Assembly (NCBI RefSeq): GCF_024586455.1
Contig: NW_026089624.1
Coordinates: 16,149,341 to 16,213,340, forward strand
DNA from: Bactrocera neohumeralis
Lineage: Eukaryota; Arthropoda; Insecta; Diptera; Tephritidae
Direction: 5' to 3'
Length of the DNA stretch: 64,000 nucleotides
Positions within the stretch are counted from its first letter, which is position 1. Each line of letters opens with the position of its first letter. This document shows, one piece after another, positions 54,531-64,000 of the stretch. The notes beneath the pieces are model-generated. The model had not been told where the DNA came from and made no database searches. It saw only the letters and a program-made list of their open reading frames with translations. The position numbers and the translations under genes are program-made.

Positions 54531-54534
54531 ACTT

Positions 54535-55000
54535 GAGAGCTCTTCAAAATTAGCGTTTTTTATAACATTTTTCATTATGGCCAAATTTTTATATAGTGGT
54601 TAATTAATATAACATATAGAGAAACTATTTTAATCTTTTTATGGTATGTTAAAACAACTGACTAGCTCTCACTCAATAAATGTTTTTAATAATTTTCCAC
54701 TGAAAATAATACTATGATGCTTGACATTACAAAATGTTTCATCAAATGCATTTAAATTTCATAAATTCATTTAATTTTTATTGTTTTACATTTTTTATAA
54801 GTGGTCTTGTACAATGCAACAAATCCCTCCGTTTACATATTTTTTTGGTAAGATTTCAAACTGGCCATCGCTCATTTCCAATTGCTAAACGTCAAAACCT
54901 CCTGAACTCGATGAGGAGGTTTTGACGTTTAGTAATTGCTCTCTCACTTCCAGTGACTGAGAGGTTGGGCATCTCCTTATCTCTGTACTAACTGTCAAAT
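54535..55000. mobile_element. Partial P-like foldback element with a 24-bp hairpin
   Basis: AAAATTAGCGTTTTTTATAA at 54547-54566 opens as at 56861, followed by the same internal segment as 57003-57290. AATTGCTAAACGTCAAAACC at 54881 then folds with GGTTTTGACGTTTAGTAATT around a 10-bp loop (54879-54936). The right end is not clear. Confidence 0.6.
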
Positions 55001-55214
55001 CTATTTCCATTGCCGTTGCCAAGTCTGTATGTGGGCATTTGCGACGCCGTTTTGCAATTGATTATCAGATATAAAGAGATGCCCAACTCATCTCTCATTC
55101 AAATTGATCAGAATCTCTTTTCTTACTCTCTCGCTTGTCAGCTGTCAGCGTACTCTGATCTTTTATCTGAACTGGCAACCATACACAATCAGAGTCCCGT
55201 CAGTCATCAGTTAA

Positions 55215-55811
55215 GTGGTGAACACATAGAGCGCGACAGACTGCAAACTACATCTGTCAAATAATAAAATACACACGTTCTTATGGACACTGTTATTTTG
55301 ACAGCTGCACGACTACACGACTGCAGGCCGACAGTTGCCGTTCTCGCTAACTTCTATATCCTCCTTTATTTGCCAACGACAGTAGAGTTGACAGTAGAAT
55401 GGAAGATAGAGGAGGTAGAGTGGTGATGCCACTAATATGTAAAATTATTCACAGCTCTAACAAACTTGAAGTTATTTCACAAATAAAAGAATAGAATGGC
55501 TATATTATAGCTCTATTATATCATTTGTAATAACAATTGATAATTTAAGCAAAAATATTTACCTATTTACTTATTTTTTGCATAAAAAATTTCACTTTGA
55601 ACAAAATATTAAAATTTCATAGAAGTGAAAGGAATTAGTATGGCCACAACGAAATTGTGTACATGCAAAATGGACAATCGAGTTGTTTTGTGTACATGTC
55701 GGCCATTGTGTTCTTGTTGCTTCTCAAAACGTACATGTAGTAAGATGCACAACGACGTTTTCAGTTCACTGTCGTGCTGCTGCAGTCTGTCGCGCTCTAT
55801 GTGTTCCTCAC
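55215..55811. mobile_element. Inverted-repeat element with GAACACATAGAGCGCGACAG ends
   Basis: GTGGTGAACACATAGAGCGC (55215-55234) continues GACAGACTGCA. It is mirrored by TGCAGTCTGTCGCGCTCTAT followed by GTGTTCCTCAC (55781-55811), about 30 bp with one or two mismatches. Length 597 bp. The Cys-rich 63-codon frame 55625-55816 runs into the right terminal repeat and is probably chance. The end GTGGTGAACA recalls hAT ends, but no 8-bp duplication was confirmed. Confidence 0.7.
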
Positions 55812-56120
55812 TTTAGAGAAAAAGGCGGGGTGCCAGAAGATTAGCGCTAAAACGAACTGCGAAAATTAGTGCATTGTTGAAATTCGGTAGAAGATGTCGG
55901 TAGTTTGTAAAATTATTTGTATATGTGGGTGATATAGGCTTACTGGGGAACTCAAACGAAAAGGAACAGGTCTCATTATGTCATTATTTAGAGATGCATA
56001 TAAACATGAATAAAAACAAACCTGTCGATAACGATTATTCAATTTTCTATAGCATAGTCAATAACCATAATTGCGAATAAATACAGTTTAAAAAAGTAAA
56101 AAAAAATCCGCTTTTAAAGC
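55812..56120. other. No gene; repeat shared with 62125-62230
   Basis: A segment at 55975-56070 (CATTATTTAGAGATGCATA, CTGTCGATAACGATTATTC) resembles 62130-62225. Otherwise AT-rich without features. Confidence 0.5.
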
Positions 56121-56336
56121 ACATTAAACTAAGGTGTAAAAATAGTTCTTAGCATAAGCTAATAATAATAATGAACCAAAAATTCGTGTATTATTGTGAA
56201 AATAGTTTGGGATGCTCGATATACATATGAAAAATATGTCACAAAGCACGCCACGCCTTTCTTAATACGAATTTTTGGTTCATTATTCTTGTTAGTTTAT
56301 GCTAAGAATAATTTTTCAGTTTGTAGTTTGATGTGA
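56121..56336. mobile_element. Small foldback element
   Basis: CATTAAACTAAGGTG and AGTTCTTAGCATAAGCTAAT and AATGAACCAAAAATTCGTGT (56122-56190) are mirrored at 56255-56336 by ACGAATTTTTGGTTCATTAT, TTTATGCTAAGAATAATTTT and GTAGTTTGATGTG. The arms are about 75 bp, the loop about 60 bp. Confidence 0.65.
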
Positions 56337-56850
56337 AAAACCCCTCATTAATTAAAATATTAACTATGATATGTTGTAATGTTAAAGTAATTCGATAATT
56401 CGGCAGTATTTCATCTTTTCTCTGAACCTACATAATTGTTATATTAGTTGCGACCAAGTTCTATTGACGATTTTATGAATTTTTCCTTCTTAATCGAATC
56501 ATTTCTTCTAAGGATTCACTGCTAAATGAGGGTTTTCCTGTTATCTTCGAGCAGTTGGATCTACAATGACTTAGTGCTACATAAGCTTGTCCAGCAGCAA
56601 AAACGTCGAGAGCCCAGATAAATTTTTGCATGATCAACTCTACAACCTTGCATTTATTGAACCTTTAAAGTGTCAGATATTTATACTAAAACAATCGTTT
56701 GGTCTTTTCAGTTGGCGCAAACGAGAGTCGATCATGTAAAGCATCTCACAAAGTAGAAATTTCACCTATAAATAGAAACTCAACGATTCTCTCAATTCAA
56801 AAAGGTCTTTTGAATTATTTAGTTTCCATGCCACTTCTTACAGGTAATTT
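56337..56850. other. No gene seen
   Basis: AT-rich stretch. The 90-codon frame beginning 56699 has no recognisable domain and ends inside the next repeat. Confidence 0.4.
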
Positions 56851-58010
56851 TGAGCGCCTCAAAATTAGCGTTTTTTATAACATTTTACATTATGGCCAGA
56901 TTGAACAAAATTACAATTTTTGGGCATTTATCAACCCAATACCCAAATTTAGTACGAATAAAAATTACTAAATAGTGGTTATTTATTATATGGAGAAACT
57001 ATTTACATCTTTTTAAAGAATATTATAACAACTGACTTTTGTCCTTTCAATACCCAATAATAGCATTTAAGCTTGTTAGCTCTCAATCATTAAATGTTTT
57101 TAATCATTTTCCATTGAAAATAAAACTATGATGCTTCAAATTACCAAACGTTTCATCAAATACCTTTTAATTTCACAAATTTATTTAATTCTCATTGTTT
57201 TACATTTTTTATAAGTGGTCTTGAACGATGCAACAAATCCCTCCGTTTACATATTTTTTTGGTAAGAGTTCAATCCGGCCATCGCTCGTTTCCAATTGCT
57301 AAACGCCAAAACCTCCTGAACTCGATCAACTGTCAAAGTTTAGGTGGTTTTGACGTTTAGCAATTGTTCTCTCATTTCCAGTGAGAGAGGAGTTAAACAT
57401 CTCTTTATCTCTGATTGTAAGTTTCAGTACAAGCAAACAAGCAAGCAGAGATAAAAAGATCCCCAACCCTAATGTCACTGGAAATGTGAGAACCGCTTAC
57501 CTTCCGAACTTTGACAGTTGACAGGATTGGGTAGGTTTTGACGTTTTGCAATTGGAATGACTGGAACGGCCAGATTGAAATTATACCAAAAATATATGTG
57601 AGCGGAGGAGTTGCCGCCGTTCAAGATCGCTAATAAAAATTAAAAAAAGTTAAAATCAAAGAAAATGCGAAATTTAAATATATTTCATGAAACTTTTTGC
57701 TATTTGATGCATAGAATAATTAATTTTCAATTACAAATGATTAAAAATATTTATTAATTGAGAACTAAGAGGCTTAATTCACCTTATTAAGTAGTGAAAT
57801 ATCAAAAGTCAGTTGTTTTATTATATCATAAAATCATAAAAAAGGTTTTAAGTAGTTTCGCCATATATTAAAAGTCCAGTATACTATATAATAATTTGCA
57901 ATCGTAATAAATGTTGGGTGTTTTAATTTAAATGCCCAAAAATTCTTATTTTGTTCGATGTGGCCACAATTGAAAATTTTAGAAAAAACGCTTATTTTAA
58001 GGCGCTCTCA
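56851..58010. mobile_element. Long foldback inverted-repeat element (P-like MITE family)
   Basis: The left end GAGCGCCTCAAAATTAGCG pairs with CGCTTATTTTAAGGCGCTC at the right. The following TGGCCAGATTGAACAAAATT and TTTTTGGGCATTT are mirrored, and CAACTGACTTTTG (57030) is mirrored by CAAAAGTCAGTTG near 57809. The centre (57290-57545) has short hairpins around CAATTGCTAAACGYCAAAAC. No coding. Partial copies occur at 54119, 54535, 61910-61995 and 63640-63960. Confidence 0.7.
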
Positions 58011-58218
58011 CACTGGAATAAGTTGGGCATCCCATTGTCCCTGCAAGCAATCATACAAGCAGAGATATACATAGAGATTGTCATTGCCGTTAATTAATTA
58101 AATAAATTATTTTAAAGTCACGATTTATCATTGAATATTTATGATAGTTATAAAAAATCGAACTTTTAAATATTCATCAAATATGCACTTTTTGTACTAA
58201 TATTATTATACATAATAT
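58011..58218. other. Spacer before the P-element relic
   Basis: AT-rich. It ends in a polypyrimidine tract and TTTTAATAG at 58246-58264, a plausible 3' splice site for the P-element exon. Confidence 0.45.
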
Positions 58219-58264
58219 ATGATTATATTTAACATTTTGTATTTTCTTTTTTTTTCTTTTAATA

Positions 58265-58590
58265 GGCGTAAATGTTGGCTCAAACGTTTAGGTGTCTTTA
58301 AAAATCTGAATGAAAAAACACCTAAACATATTTTTGCGTGTCAGCGGCATTTTTCTGATGAAATGCGTAACGCAAAAAAATTGCGTCCGAGAGCCATTCC
58401 GGACATCAATTTAATTATTGAGTCAATATTTAACGCCCCAAATTCTTGTTTTGAAAATACGATTGAAATGGGCGTAGAAGATTTTGTTCCCCAAATGGAA
58501 GGGTCTGCCTCAAATGAAAACGGTGCATCGAGGCAGTTGCTTCCGCTTTTAGAAAGGGAAGAATATTTTAGAGCCTTTGCCACTTCTTGA
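58265..58590 (+). pseudogene. P-element THAP-domain exon (C-terminal part)
   Basis: After TTTTCTTTTAATAG the residues RRKCWLKRLGVFKNLNEKTP and HIFACQRHFSDE fit the second half of a THAP zinc finger (the W and the C..H pair). AKKLRPRAIPDINL is the closing AVPT-like box. A downstream acidic part with MGVEDFVPQ follows. The frame ends at 58588-58590. The first half, with the other C..C pair, would lie on an upstream exon that I could not find. Confidence 0.65.
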
Positions 58591-59131
58591 GGAGGAACTA
58601 CCAAATAGTAGTGAAAAAGCCGCGCAAACAGGTAGGGGTCTGACAGCAGGGACAGATAGATAAAAAATTGAGGGATGAGAATAGGATTTAAAAAATTAAA
58701 TTGGATGAAAAAGAACAGGAGAATAGGAGTTTAAAAGCCCAGTTGGTCAAAATGGCAACTGAATTAGAAAGATGTTGGGAAATGTTAAGAAGTAGTTCAT
58801 TAGGAAAAGTCAGATCCTCTTGAAATAGTTTGTAGCATAGTTCCCCCTCAGTTAGGTGCTTGTATTAGGAGTAGTTTTTTAAATAGTAGTCGCCAAAATC
58901 ACGTTCGGCGATATGATAGTTTTTTTTTTTAATTTTGGCTTTGGGTGTATTTTTTTGTCGCCAATTGCTTACCGCTACCTAAAGCACCAACTTAGTTTTC
59001 CTTCGGAAAATACGTTATATAATTTTGTCGCAGATTGGCCTCGTTTCCCAGGTTGCACCCAAAGCAGCATAAAGTCTTAAATTAGGAGTAAGTCTTTCGA
59101 ACAAAAGTTCATATCAGTTTCTTGTGATGAA

Positions 59132-61310
59132 ATGTCACTGAAATATCATTTGCTGTATGATAGGAAATTTGATAGGGTGATAGGTCTTGAAGATTATGGC
59201 GATGAAAATCGCACATCTAGAATAGCCACAACTGCAATGACCATAATGGTGCAAGGTATAGGTGGGGAACCTTGGTCCCACCCGTTAGCTTATGTTTTTG
59301 TTAGAGGCTCATGTAAAGGGGATGTCCTCAAGAAATATATTCTTGAAGCCATTACCCAACTTCAAAATATAGGGCTAGTTCCTTCCCATTTTTTTTTGTG
59401 CCCAGGGTACCAATTTTCAAAATTTAGCTAATTTGTTAGGTGTTTCAATGTCACTGCCTTTTTCCAAAGTTAATGGTAAGGAAACATGTTTTATTACGAT
59501 AGCCCCCACTTATTAAAATGTAGTCGGTACTGTTTACAAAATTTGAAAAATAAAGTTGATTTTAAAAATAGTCGCGTATGTTGGTCAGATATATGTAGTC
59601 CATTTTTATAAACAAGACACTAAGTCGAGATATCGGTGTGCGCATAAATTAACCGACGTTCAAATTTACCCCAATACCTTTCAAAAAATTAAGGCTAAAT
59701 TCGCGTCTCAAGTGTTAAGTAATACGGTCGCTTCAGATATGCTTTCTCTTTACAGCTCGGGAGCCTAATACCATGTTCAGACCGAAAATTTAAAAGATTA
59801 GATTACATTTAAGCATTTCATAGCCCAACAGTGTTCTCACTGCCGTTAGAAAGATCAAAAAACAGCTGTTATTGTCATTCAAGAATTCACATCGCTTAAT
59901 ATTTATCAAAGGGAAACATTGTCATATAGTATTTTCAAAGCCGTCTTTTTTTAATATTTTCCATATAATAGAAATAATGGATGCATTTTTTCATTTGTTA
60001 AGTCGATTTTCAGGTGAAATTAGATTCATTGCTTTAAAAAAAATTTGTTTGTTTACATTTTTCCCCCTTTGTAGTGTTTAAATCAGCTGTGATAATGTAA
60101 CAGATTTCCAGTGCTGACAAGTAGAGTGCGCAAAATCAGAGTCGCACAGAGAGATTTAGCGTGGATCAGTTTGAAATCATTTCAATAAAGTGATTTGGAA
60201 CTGTCATTTTTCTATGGCGAAATCTTGATAAATTTTTAAGATTAGTGGGATAATCCATTCAACAGCCGAAATCGTGTGATTAAGTGTCGGTCTGAACATG
60301 GTATTAAACTCAAATAGTATGAGCTTTATTAATACCGCGGATTTCGTTTCTTTTTTCAATAAATTATTCGATATCTTTAATAGCAGTTTTACTGAGGCCA
60401 TTGTACCCACTAAAAAAGTGTTTATAAGTTCCCCAGAGCAAAACCAGTTTTTAGATGAGGCAGAAAAAGTTTTAAAAACAATTCGGGTCGTAGACACAAC
60501 ACATAATTTCAATTTTACCAAGGGGTGGTTAATTAATATTAATAGTTTTAGACGATTGTGGCGATTGCTGTCACACTCAGGATTTCCTTACCTAAAGACA
60601 AGACGACTATGTCAGGACAGGGAGGTGCTGGAGTTACACCTTTCATGTTCTCCAGTTTATTTAGAAAATCGTGTGGCTTACGTTACGTAAATATCGTAAC
60701 AAAAGGTAACTGTGAGCTGCCTTTAGAACCCGAATCCACAGTTATTTCATAAGATAGCCAAAATGTTCTTCAAAATGTGTGCAATGATTCCGTTTTAAGT
60801 GACCTTTCTTGGCAGGATTTCCAGGGTTTACCACGGCCCGAACACTCCATTGTTAGATCCATTACTTTAGATAGTAGTTTAGAAATTAATTTTTAAAAGG
60901 AAAATGCTTTTAATTATTTTTCGGCTACCTTTATTTGAAAGTTTTAAAATGCACTCGTGCCTCCTGCCATTACCTTATTTAGAAGATGAAATTCTTTCAG
61001 ATGAATTCATTTTCATATACCAAAACCAAATAAATGCAACATAGGGAAGCCGCCTGAAAAATTTGTTGCATTTATTAATAATTTAGAAGTAAAGTTAGGT
61101 GAGGAATTTGATCATAAAATAGGTGTAGGAGCAATTATTTTTCCTAAATTTTACTAAAAGATATTAAGCCCTTCTTGTGTTGTGAAGGCTGTGACCCAAA
61201 AATAGTTATTGCTCTATTTATTAGAATTAGAATTTATTTTGCAACAAAATTTTTAAATAAAGATTTATCTCTACCCAATTTTAAGAATACAATTTTGGGT
61301 GTTTCAAATT
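59132..61310 (+). pseudogene. P-element transposase core and C-terminus
   Basis: The frame 59132-59431 has SLKYHLLYDRKFDRVIGLED, TRIATTAMTIMVQGIGGEPW-type residues and VRGSCKGDVLKKYILEAITQ. GTNFQNLANLLGVSMSLPF follows in another frame. After the inserted element come FNSSFTEAIVPTKKVFISSP and EQNQFLDEAEKVLKTIRVVD (60298-60690), then GFPYLKTRRLCQD. The tail PPEKFVAFINNLEVKLGEEF lies at 61049, then CCEGCDPKIVIALFIR and NFKNTILGVSNF end near 61310. The order matches P transposases; the frame is broken at many points. Confidence 0.75.
59768..60304. mobile_element. Inverted-repeat element inserted in the P transposase
   Basis: ATACCATGTTCAGACCGA (59768-59785) is mirrored exactly by TCGGTCTGAACATGGTAT (60287-60304). 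TA stands on both sides. The flanking P residues SLYSSGA and LNSNSMSF become adjacent if it is removed. It is about 540 bp with no coding of its own (the frame 59872-60081 has no domain). TA duplication would fit a Tc1/mariner-type mover. Confidence 0.75.
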
Positions 61311-61500
61311 TCTAGTTTTTTATCTTCCTTTTTTAGTGGTTACAATGAGCTAAATATTTAATATTAAAAAAGGATTTTTAAGCAGATTCGCATTAAGAGG
61401 CTCTAAAGTTAGAACGATTTTAGAAAGTTTTTAATTACAAATTATAATTTGGGTCTTAAATATTGGCATTTGTATATGTAATACGTTTATTTTTATAGTT
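61311..61500. other. No gene seen
   Basis: AT-rich stretch between the P relic and the Tc1 N-terminal relic, possibly 3' flank of the P element. Confidence 0.4.
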
Positions 61501-61893
61501 TTAAGTATTATATAGTCGAGCCTTAACTTTTCGAATCATCTCAGGTGATGTTGCTGTTTTCTTATGACCACCTCCATGGCGTTTTGCGATGCTGCCAGTA
61601 TCATTGTAACGATTTATAGTGCGATACACAAACATTTTGTTCACTTCGAGATGATTTAGCTGACGAACAATTGCTGCTTGTGATTTTCCAGCCAAATATA
61701 AAGCAATCACACTATTACGTTTAAATTCCATCACGTATAACTTTTTTTTCACACGACACAGACTAAAATGTTTTTGTACGCTTGTAAACAATGGAATGGT
61801 TTGTTATTGGTGTAAATTTAAGCGCGCTGTCATTAATAGTGTGGTAGTTATAGCAGTTTGAATTTGGTAACACTTCGAGTGGGTAACCCTGTA
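61501..61893 (-). mobile_element. Tc1/maT-like element, N-terminal end with one terminal repeat
   Basis: The minus-strand terminal repeat ACAGGGTTACCCACTCGAAG, followed by TGTTACCAAAT, is at 61862-61893. It is the relative of the GGGTCCGGTACTCGAAG end at 5449. The transposase starts at 61732 with MEFKRNSVIALYLAGKSQAA, then LNHLEVNKMFVYRTINRYND and TATSPEMIRKVKARL, where it ends. It is similar to, but clearly distinct from, the copies at 5447 and 7727. The catalytic part is missing. Confidence 0.75.
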
Positions 61894-62012
61894 TAATATG
61901 CGAACTGCGTGTTTTATTTAAAATGCCCAAAAAACAGTTTTTTTCTGATCTGGCTACAATGGAAAATGTCATAAAAAACGCTAATTTTGAGTACTAATAA
62001 AAATAACAGTGC
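61894..62012 (-). repeat. Partial P-like foldback element end
   Basis: GCCCAAAAAACAG, GATCTGGCTACAATGG and CATAAAAAACGCTAATTTTG (61922-61990) are the inverse of the left end of 56851. Confidence 0.6.
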
Positions 62013-62556
62013 AATTCTGTACTATGATCCAGTCTCAAGTTTCTAAATTTGAGATTTTCAGTTAGAGACAATTTTTGAGACTTGAGACGATTTTGCTATT
62101 CTGTAAGTGACAGTCACAAAATCTATTACATCTCATTATTCAGAGATGTTTTTACACTTGAATGAAAATAAATATGTCGATAACATATTTTACATTTTCC
62201 ATAGCATATCCAAAAACATAATTATTAATAAAAATAAAAATATGTGTTGACTTTGTTTCATAATATTTACAAAATTTATGTAAAATTGATTTATTTATAA
62301 CCTTTCCGTGTTTGAGTTGCTTACAAAATATAAAAAAAAACGACAATAAATTAATATCTATGATGATCTCTATTCAGTAAATTCGAAATGGCAGACAAGA
62401 GTTCTTTTTAGTTTTGTGACCTGTTAACTATCAGGTCTCAAATTTGAGCCAATATTTTGAGACTAACGCTAGAGACTGTTTAGTGAATAGTAACTAGTCA
62501 CAAATTGAGACTTTACCTCAAAATGCCTCAAATAAAGACTGGGTACAGAATCCCGT
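62013..62556. mobile_element. Inverted-repeat element with ATTCTGTAC ends and GAGACT repeats
   Basis: ATTCTGTACTATGATCCAGTCTC at the left is answered by AAGACTGGGTACAGAATCCC at the right. The arms contain many copies of TTGAGACT or its inverse. The interior 62250-62420 recurs as 62590-62790. No coding. It may be a composite of two related units. Confidence 0.6.
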
Positions 62557-62579
62557 TATAAGTATATACTATATTTCGA

Positions 62580-62800
62580 ATTTGTTTCAGAATAGTTGCG
62601 ATATTTATGTGAAATTGATTTATTTTTAACTTTTTCGTGTATGAGTTGCTTACAAAATAAAAAAAAGGACAATCGATTAATATCTATCATGATATCTATA
62701 AGTGAAGTGTCAGTATATTTCAAATGGCAATCAAGTTTTCTTTTTAGTTGTCTCGAATAGTGACTAGAGACTGCTTACTGAATTGCGCTAGACAGTTATA
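62580..62800. repeat. Second copy of the 62250-62420 segment
   Basis: GTGAAATTGATTTATTTTTA, GAGTTGCTTACAAAATA and CGATTAATATCTATCATGAT match 62277-62365 with small changes, ending in GACTAGAGACTG. Confidence 0.65.
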
Positions 62801-62815
62801 GGACTGTTTTTTTTT

Positions 62816-63592
62816 TTCGCCACGACTGTACTGCGGAGTTGTCTCCGAGCACCTGGATAGTCAGGACAAACATTTTGCGTGAAGTACAAAAAGTGCGTGA
62901 AAATGCAGCGTTCGTTAGAACAGAGGTAAAGTCTGTGTGAAGCTCACTAAATCTGCAACAGAGACGTTTGATATGATCGAGTAGGCTTACCCAAATTTAG
63001 CTTTAACTAGAAATGGTGTGTTACGGTGGCACTAGGCCTTTTTGGAGGGCCGGGAAGAGGTCGCTGATGAAGACCGATAGAAAGAGCAAATCCAAAGTGA
63101 AAACCATGCCCAATTTCTTTTTTGACATCAAAGGCATCATCCACCATGAATTTTCTCCTCCTAGACAAACTGCCAACGCCAACGTTTACGTGGAAGTCCT
63201 CAAGAGACTCAAACGAAGGGTCAATCTGGTCCGACAAGACATCGTAGCCGATTGGAAGTTTCACCACGACACCCGGCTCACACCGCCTTTCTTGTAAACA
63301 GCTATCTAACCAAGGCCGGCACCCCAAGGCTTCCGTAGCCACCCTATAGCCTAGATGTGGCTCAGATTTTTTTATGTTTCCTTGCCTAAAAAGGCCGATC
63401 TAGCACCTCGGCTCTCAAGGCTATTCCGGAGTATGCCTTCCGTGACGCCTTTAATGCTTGGAAATCGTGATTGCAGCACTGCATCGACGCAGAAGGAGTC
63501 TGTTTTGAAAATTTTTAAAGAATGGTAACAATTGGTTCAATAAATATTTTCAAATCGACTCAGTCCAATTACTTTCCGGACAAACCCTGTAT
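62816..63592 (+). mobile_element. mariner element, internally deleted, 3' terminal repeat present
   Basis: Same family as 13567-14308: the leader GTTGTCTCCGAGCACCTGGA (62839), MQRSLEQR at 62901 (a transposase start), a broken ETFDMIE trace, then WRAGKRSLMKTDRKSKSK joined to SKVKTMPNFFFDIKGIIHHE. VYVEVLKRLKRRV and a shortened HHDTRLT follow, the second-aspartate box with the Asn-Ala-Pro lost. The right end ACTTTCCGGACAAACCCTGT is at 63570-63589. The left terminal repeat is missing or degraded. Confidence 0.78.
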
Positions 63593-64000
63593 GTCTCAAA
63601 ACGCAACATATTAACATTAATAATACCGGCTGTTGCAGTGATCTGTCTTACTTATTTCATTGTGAAAGCGACTCAAAATACGCGTTCTTTATAACATTTT
63701 CATTGTAACCAGATCACACAAACTACATATTTTTGTTTTTAGTCACAAAATAGTATATCAATTTTTTTCCTTAATAGCAGGGGTAAAAGATGTCCAACAT
63801 ATTCAATCGATCTCATGACTACTCACATTGACATAGATAACTTGATACGAATCTCTTTGGTTCGAGAGAGAGCTGTCAAAACTTGAATTTTTTATAACAT
63901 TTGCCAATGATGCCACTGCTGAAAAATATTAGAACGGGCATTTTATAAATCACTTTTGGGTATTTCGTAGTTTCCACACAACCACTGAGGTATGCAAATA
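63593..64000. repeat. Remnants of P-like foldback repeats at the window end
   Basis: CTCAAAATACGCGTTCTTTA, CATTGTAACCAGATCACAC at 63672-63720, and a second set GAATTTTTTATAACATTTGC, CGGGCATTTTATAAA at 63885-63950, resemble the left end of 56851. No complete ends are seen. No gene. Confidence 0.5.

Larger units (their letters stand above)
58219..61310 (+). mobile_element. P-element-superfamily relic
   Basis: THAP-type zinc-finger remnant, coiled-coil region, transposase core and C-terminus occur in order. They are broken by stops, frameshifts and a small inverted-repeat element (59768-60304). No canonical terminal repeats were found. P transposases cut with GTP as cofactor and leave 8-bp duplications; neither can be checked here. 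The relic is old, as the number of stops indicates. Confidence 0.75.

Noticed and set aside
55010..55264. 84-codon open frame
   Set aside because: It overlaps the end of one inverted-repeat element and the left terminal repeat of another, so it is chance reading of repeat DNA.
58665..58690. TGAGGGATGAGAATAGGATT as a partner terminal repeat for 52657-52676
   Set aside because: It falls inside the P-element coding relic, the match is short, and the 6-kb interval contains unrelated elements, so a single Harbinger spanning both is not supported.

Overview
The window is AT-rich eukaryotic DNA, about 64 kb, packed with decayed transposable elements. The mix of RTE-like, Jockey-like and RNase H-bearing non-LTR retrotransposons, mariner/Tc1, hAT, P, PIF/Harbinger, a Helitron and many short inverted-repeat elements points to an insect, most likely a higher fly. 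A tephritid fruit fly is my best guess, from remembered family resemblance and not from any search. I found no complete host gene, no rRNA or tRNA gene and no CRISPR. One 101-bp segment near 28.3 kb has exon-like borders. Almost every open frame reads as part of a transposase, gag or reverse transcriptase, or lies inside a repeat.

Layout. 1-4.1 kb: a TTAA-flanked inverted-repeat element, dispersed repeats and a Helitron relic. 4.1-9.7 kb: an inverted duplication (arms about 2 kb, mariner plus Tc1-like element in each) around a 100-N assembly gap. 9.7-16.5 kb: a small palindromic element, mariner deletion copies, RTE copy A, a Tc1 relic, RTE fragment B and a Jockey/LOA-like fragment. 16.7-28 kb: RTE copy D carrying a Jockey insertion with an 11-bp target-site duplication. 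About 3.95 kb of this nest is then repeated in tandem. 28-34 kb: the candidate exon, a second TTAA family, and an RNase H-bearing non-LTR element split by RTE copy F. 34-43 kb: a palindromic element, RTE copy G split by a hAT element, and a Tc1 relic. 42.7-50.8 kb: a second Jockey lineage interrupted by a DNA element, then a long Jockey/LOA-like element. 51-58 kb: long-inverted-repeat elements, a PIF/Harbinger relic with its two genes convergent, and foldback elements. 58-64 kb: a P-element relic containing a smaller element, a Tc1 N-terminal relic, further inverted-repeat elements and a mariner copy.

The value of the window is stratigraphic. Insertion order can be read from target-site duplications: Jockey into RTE-D, hAT into RTE-G, RTE-F into the RNase H element, a DNA element into Jockey gag, and a small element into the P transposase. 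The genes do not cooperate as a host pathway. Each belongs to a mobile element, and nearly all are broken by stops, frameshifts or deletions. I saw no convincing new biological system. The strongest leads are the tandem duplication, the inverted duplication at the gap, the Harbinger gene pair, the degenerate P element and the families of TTAA-flanked elements.
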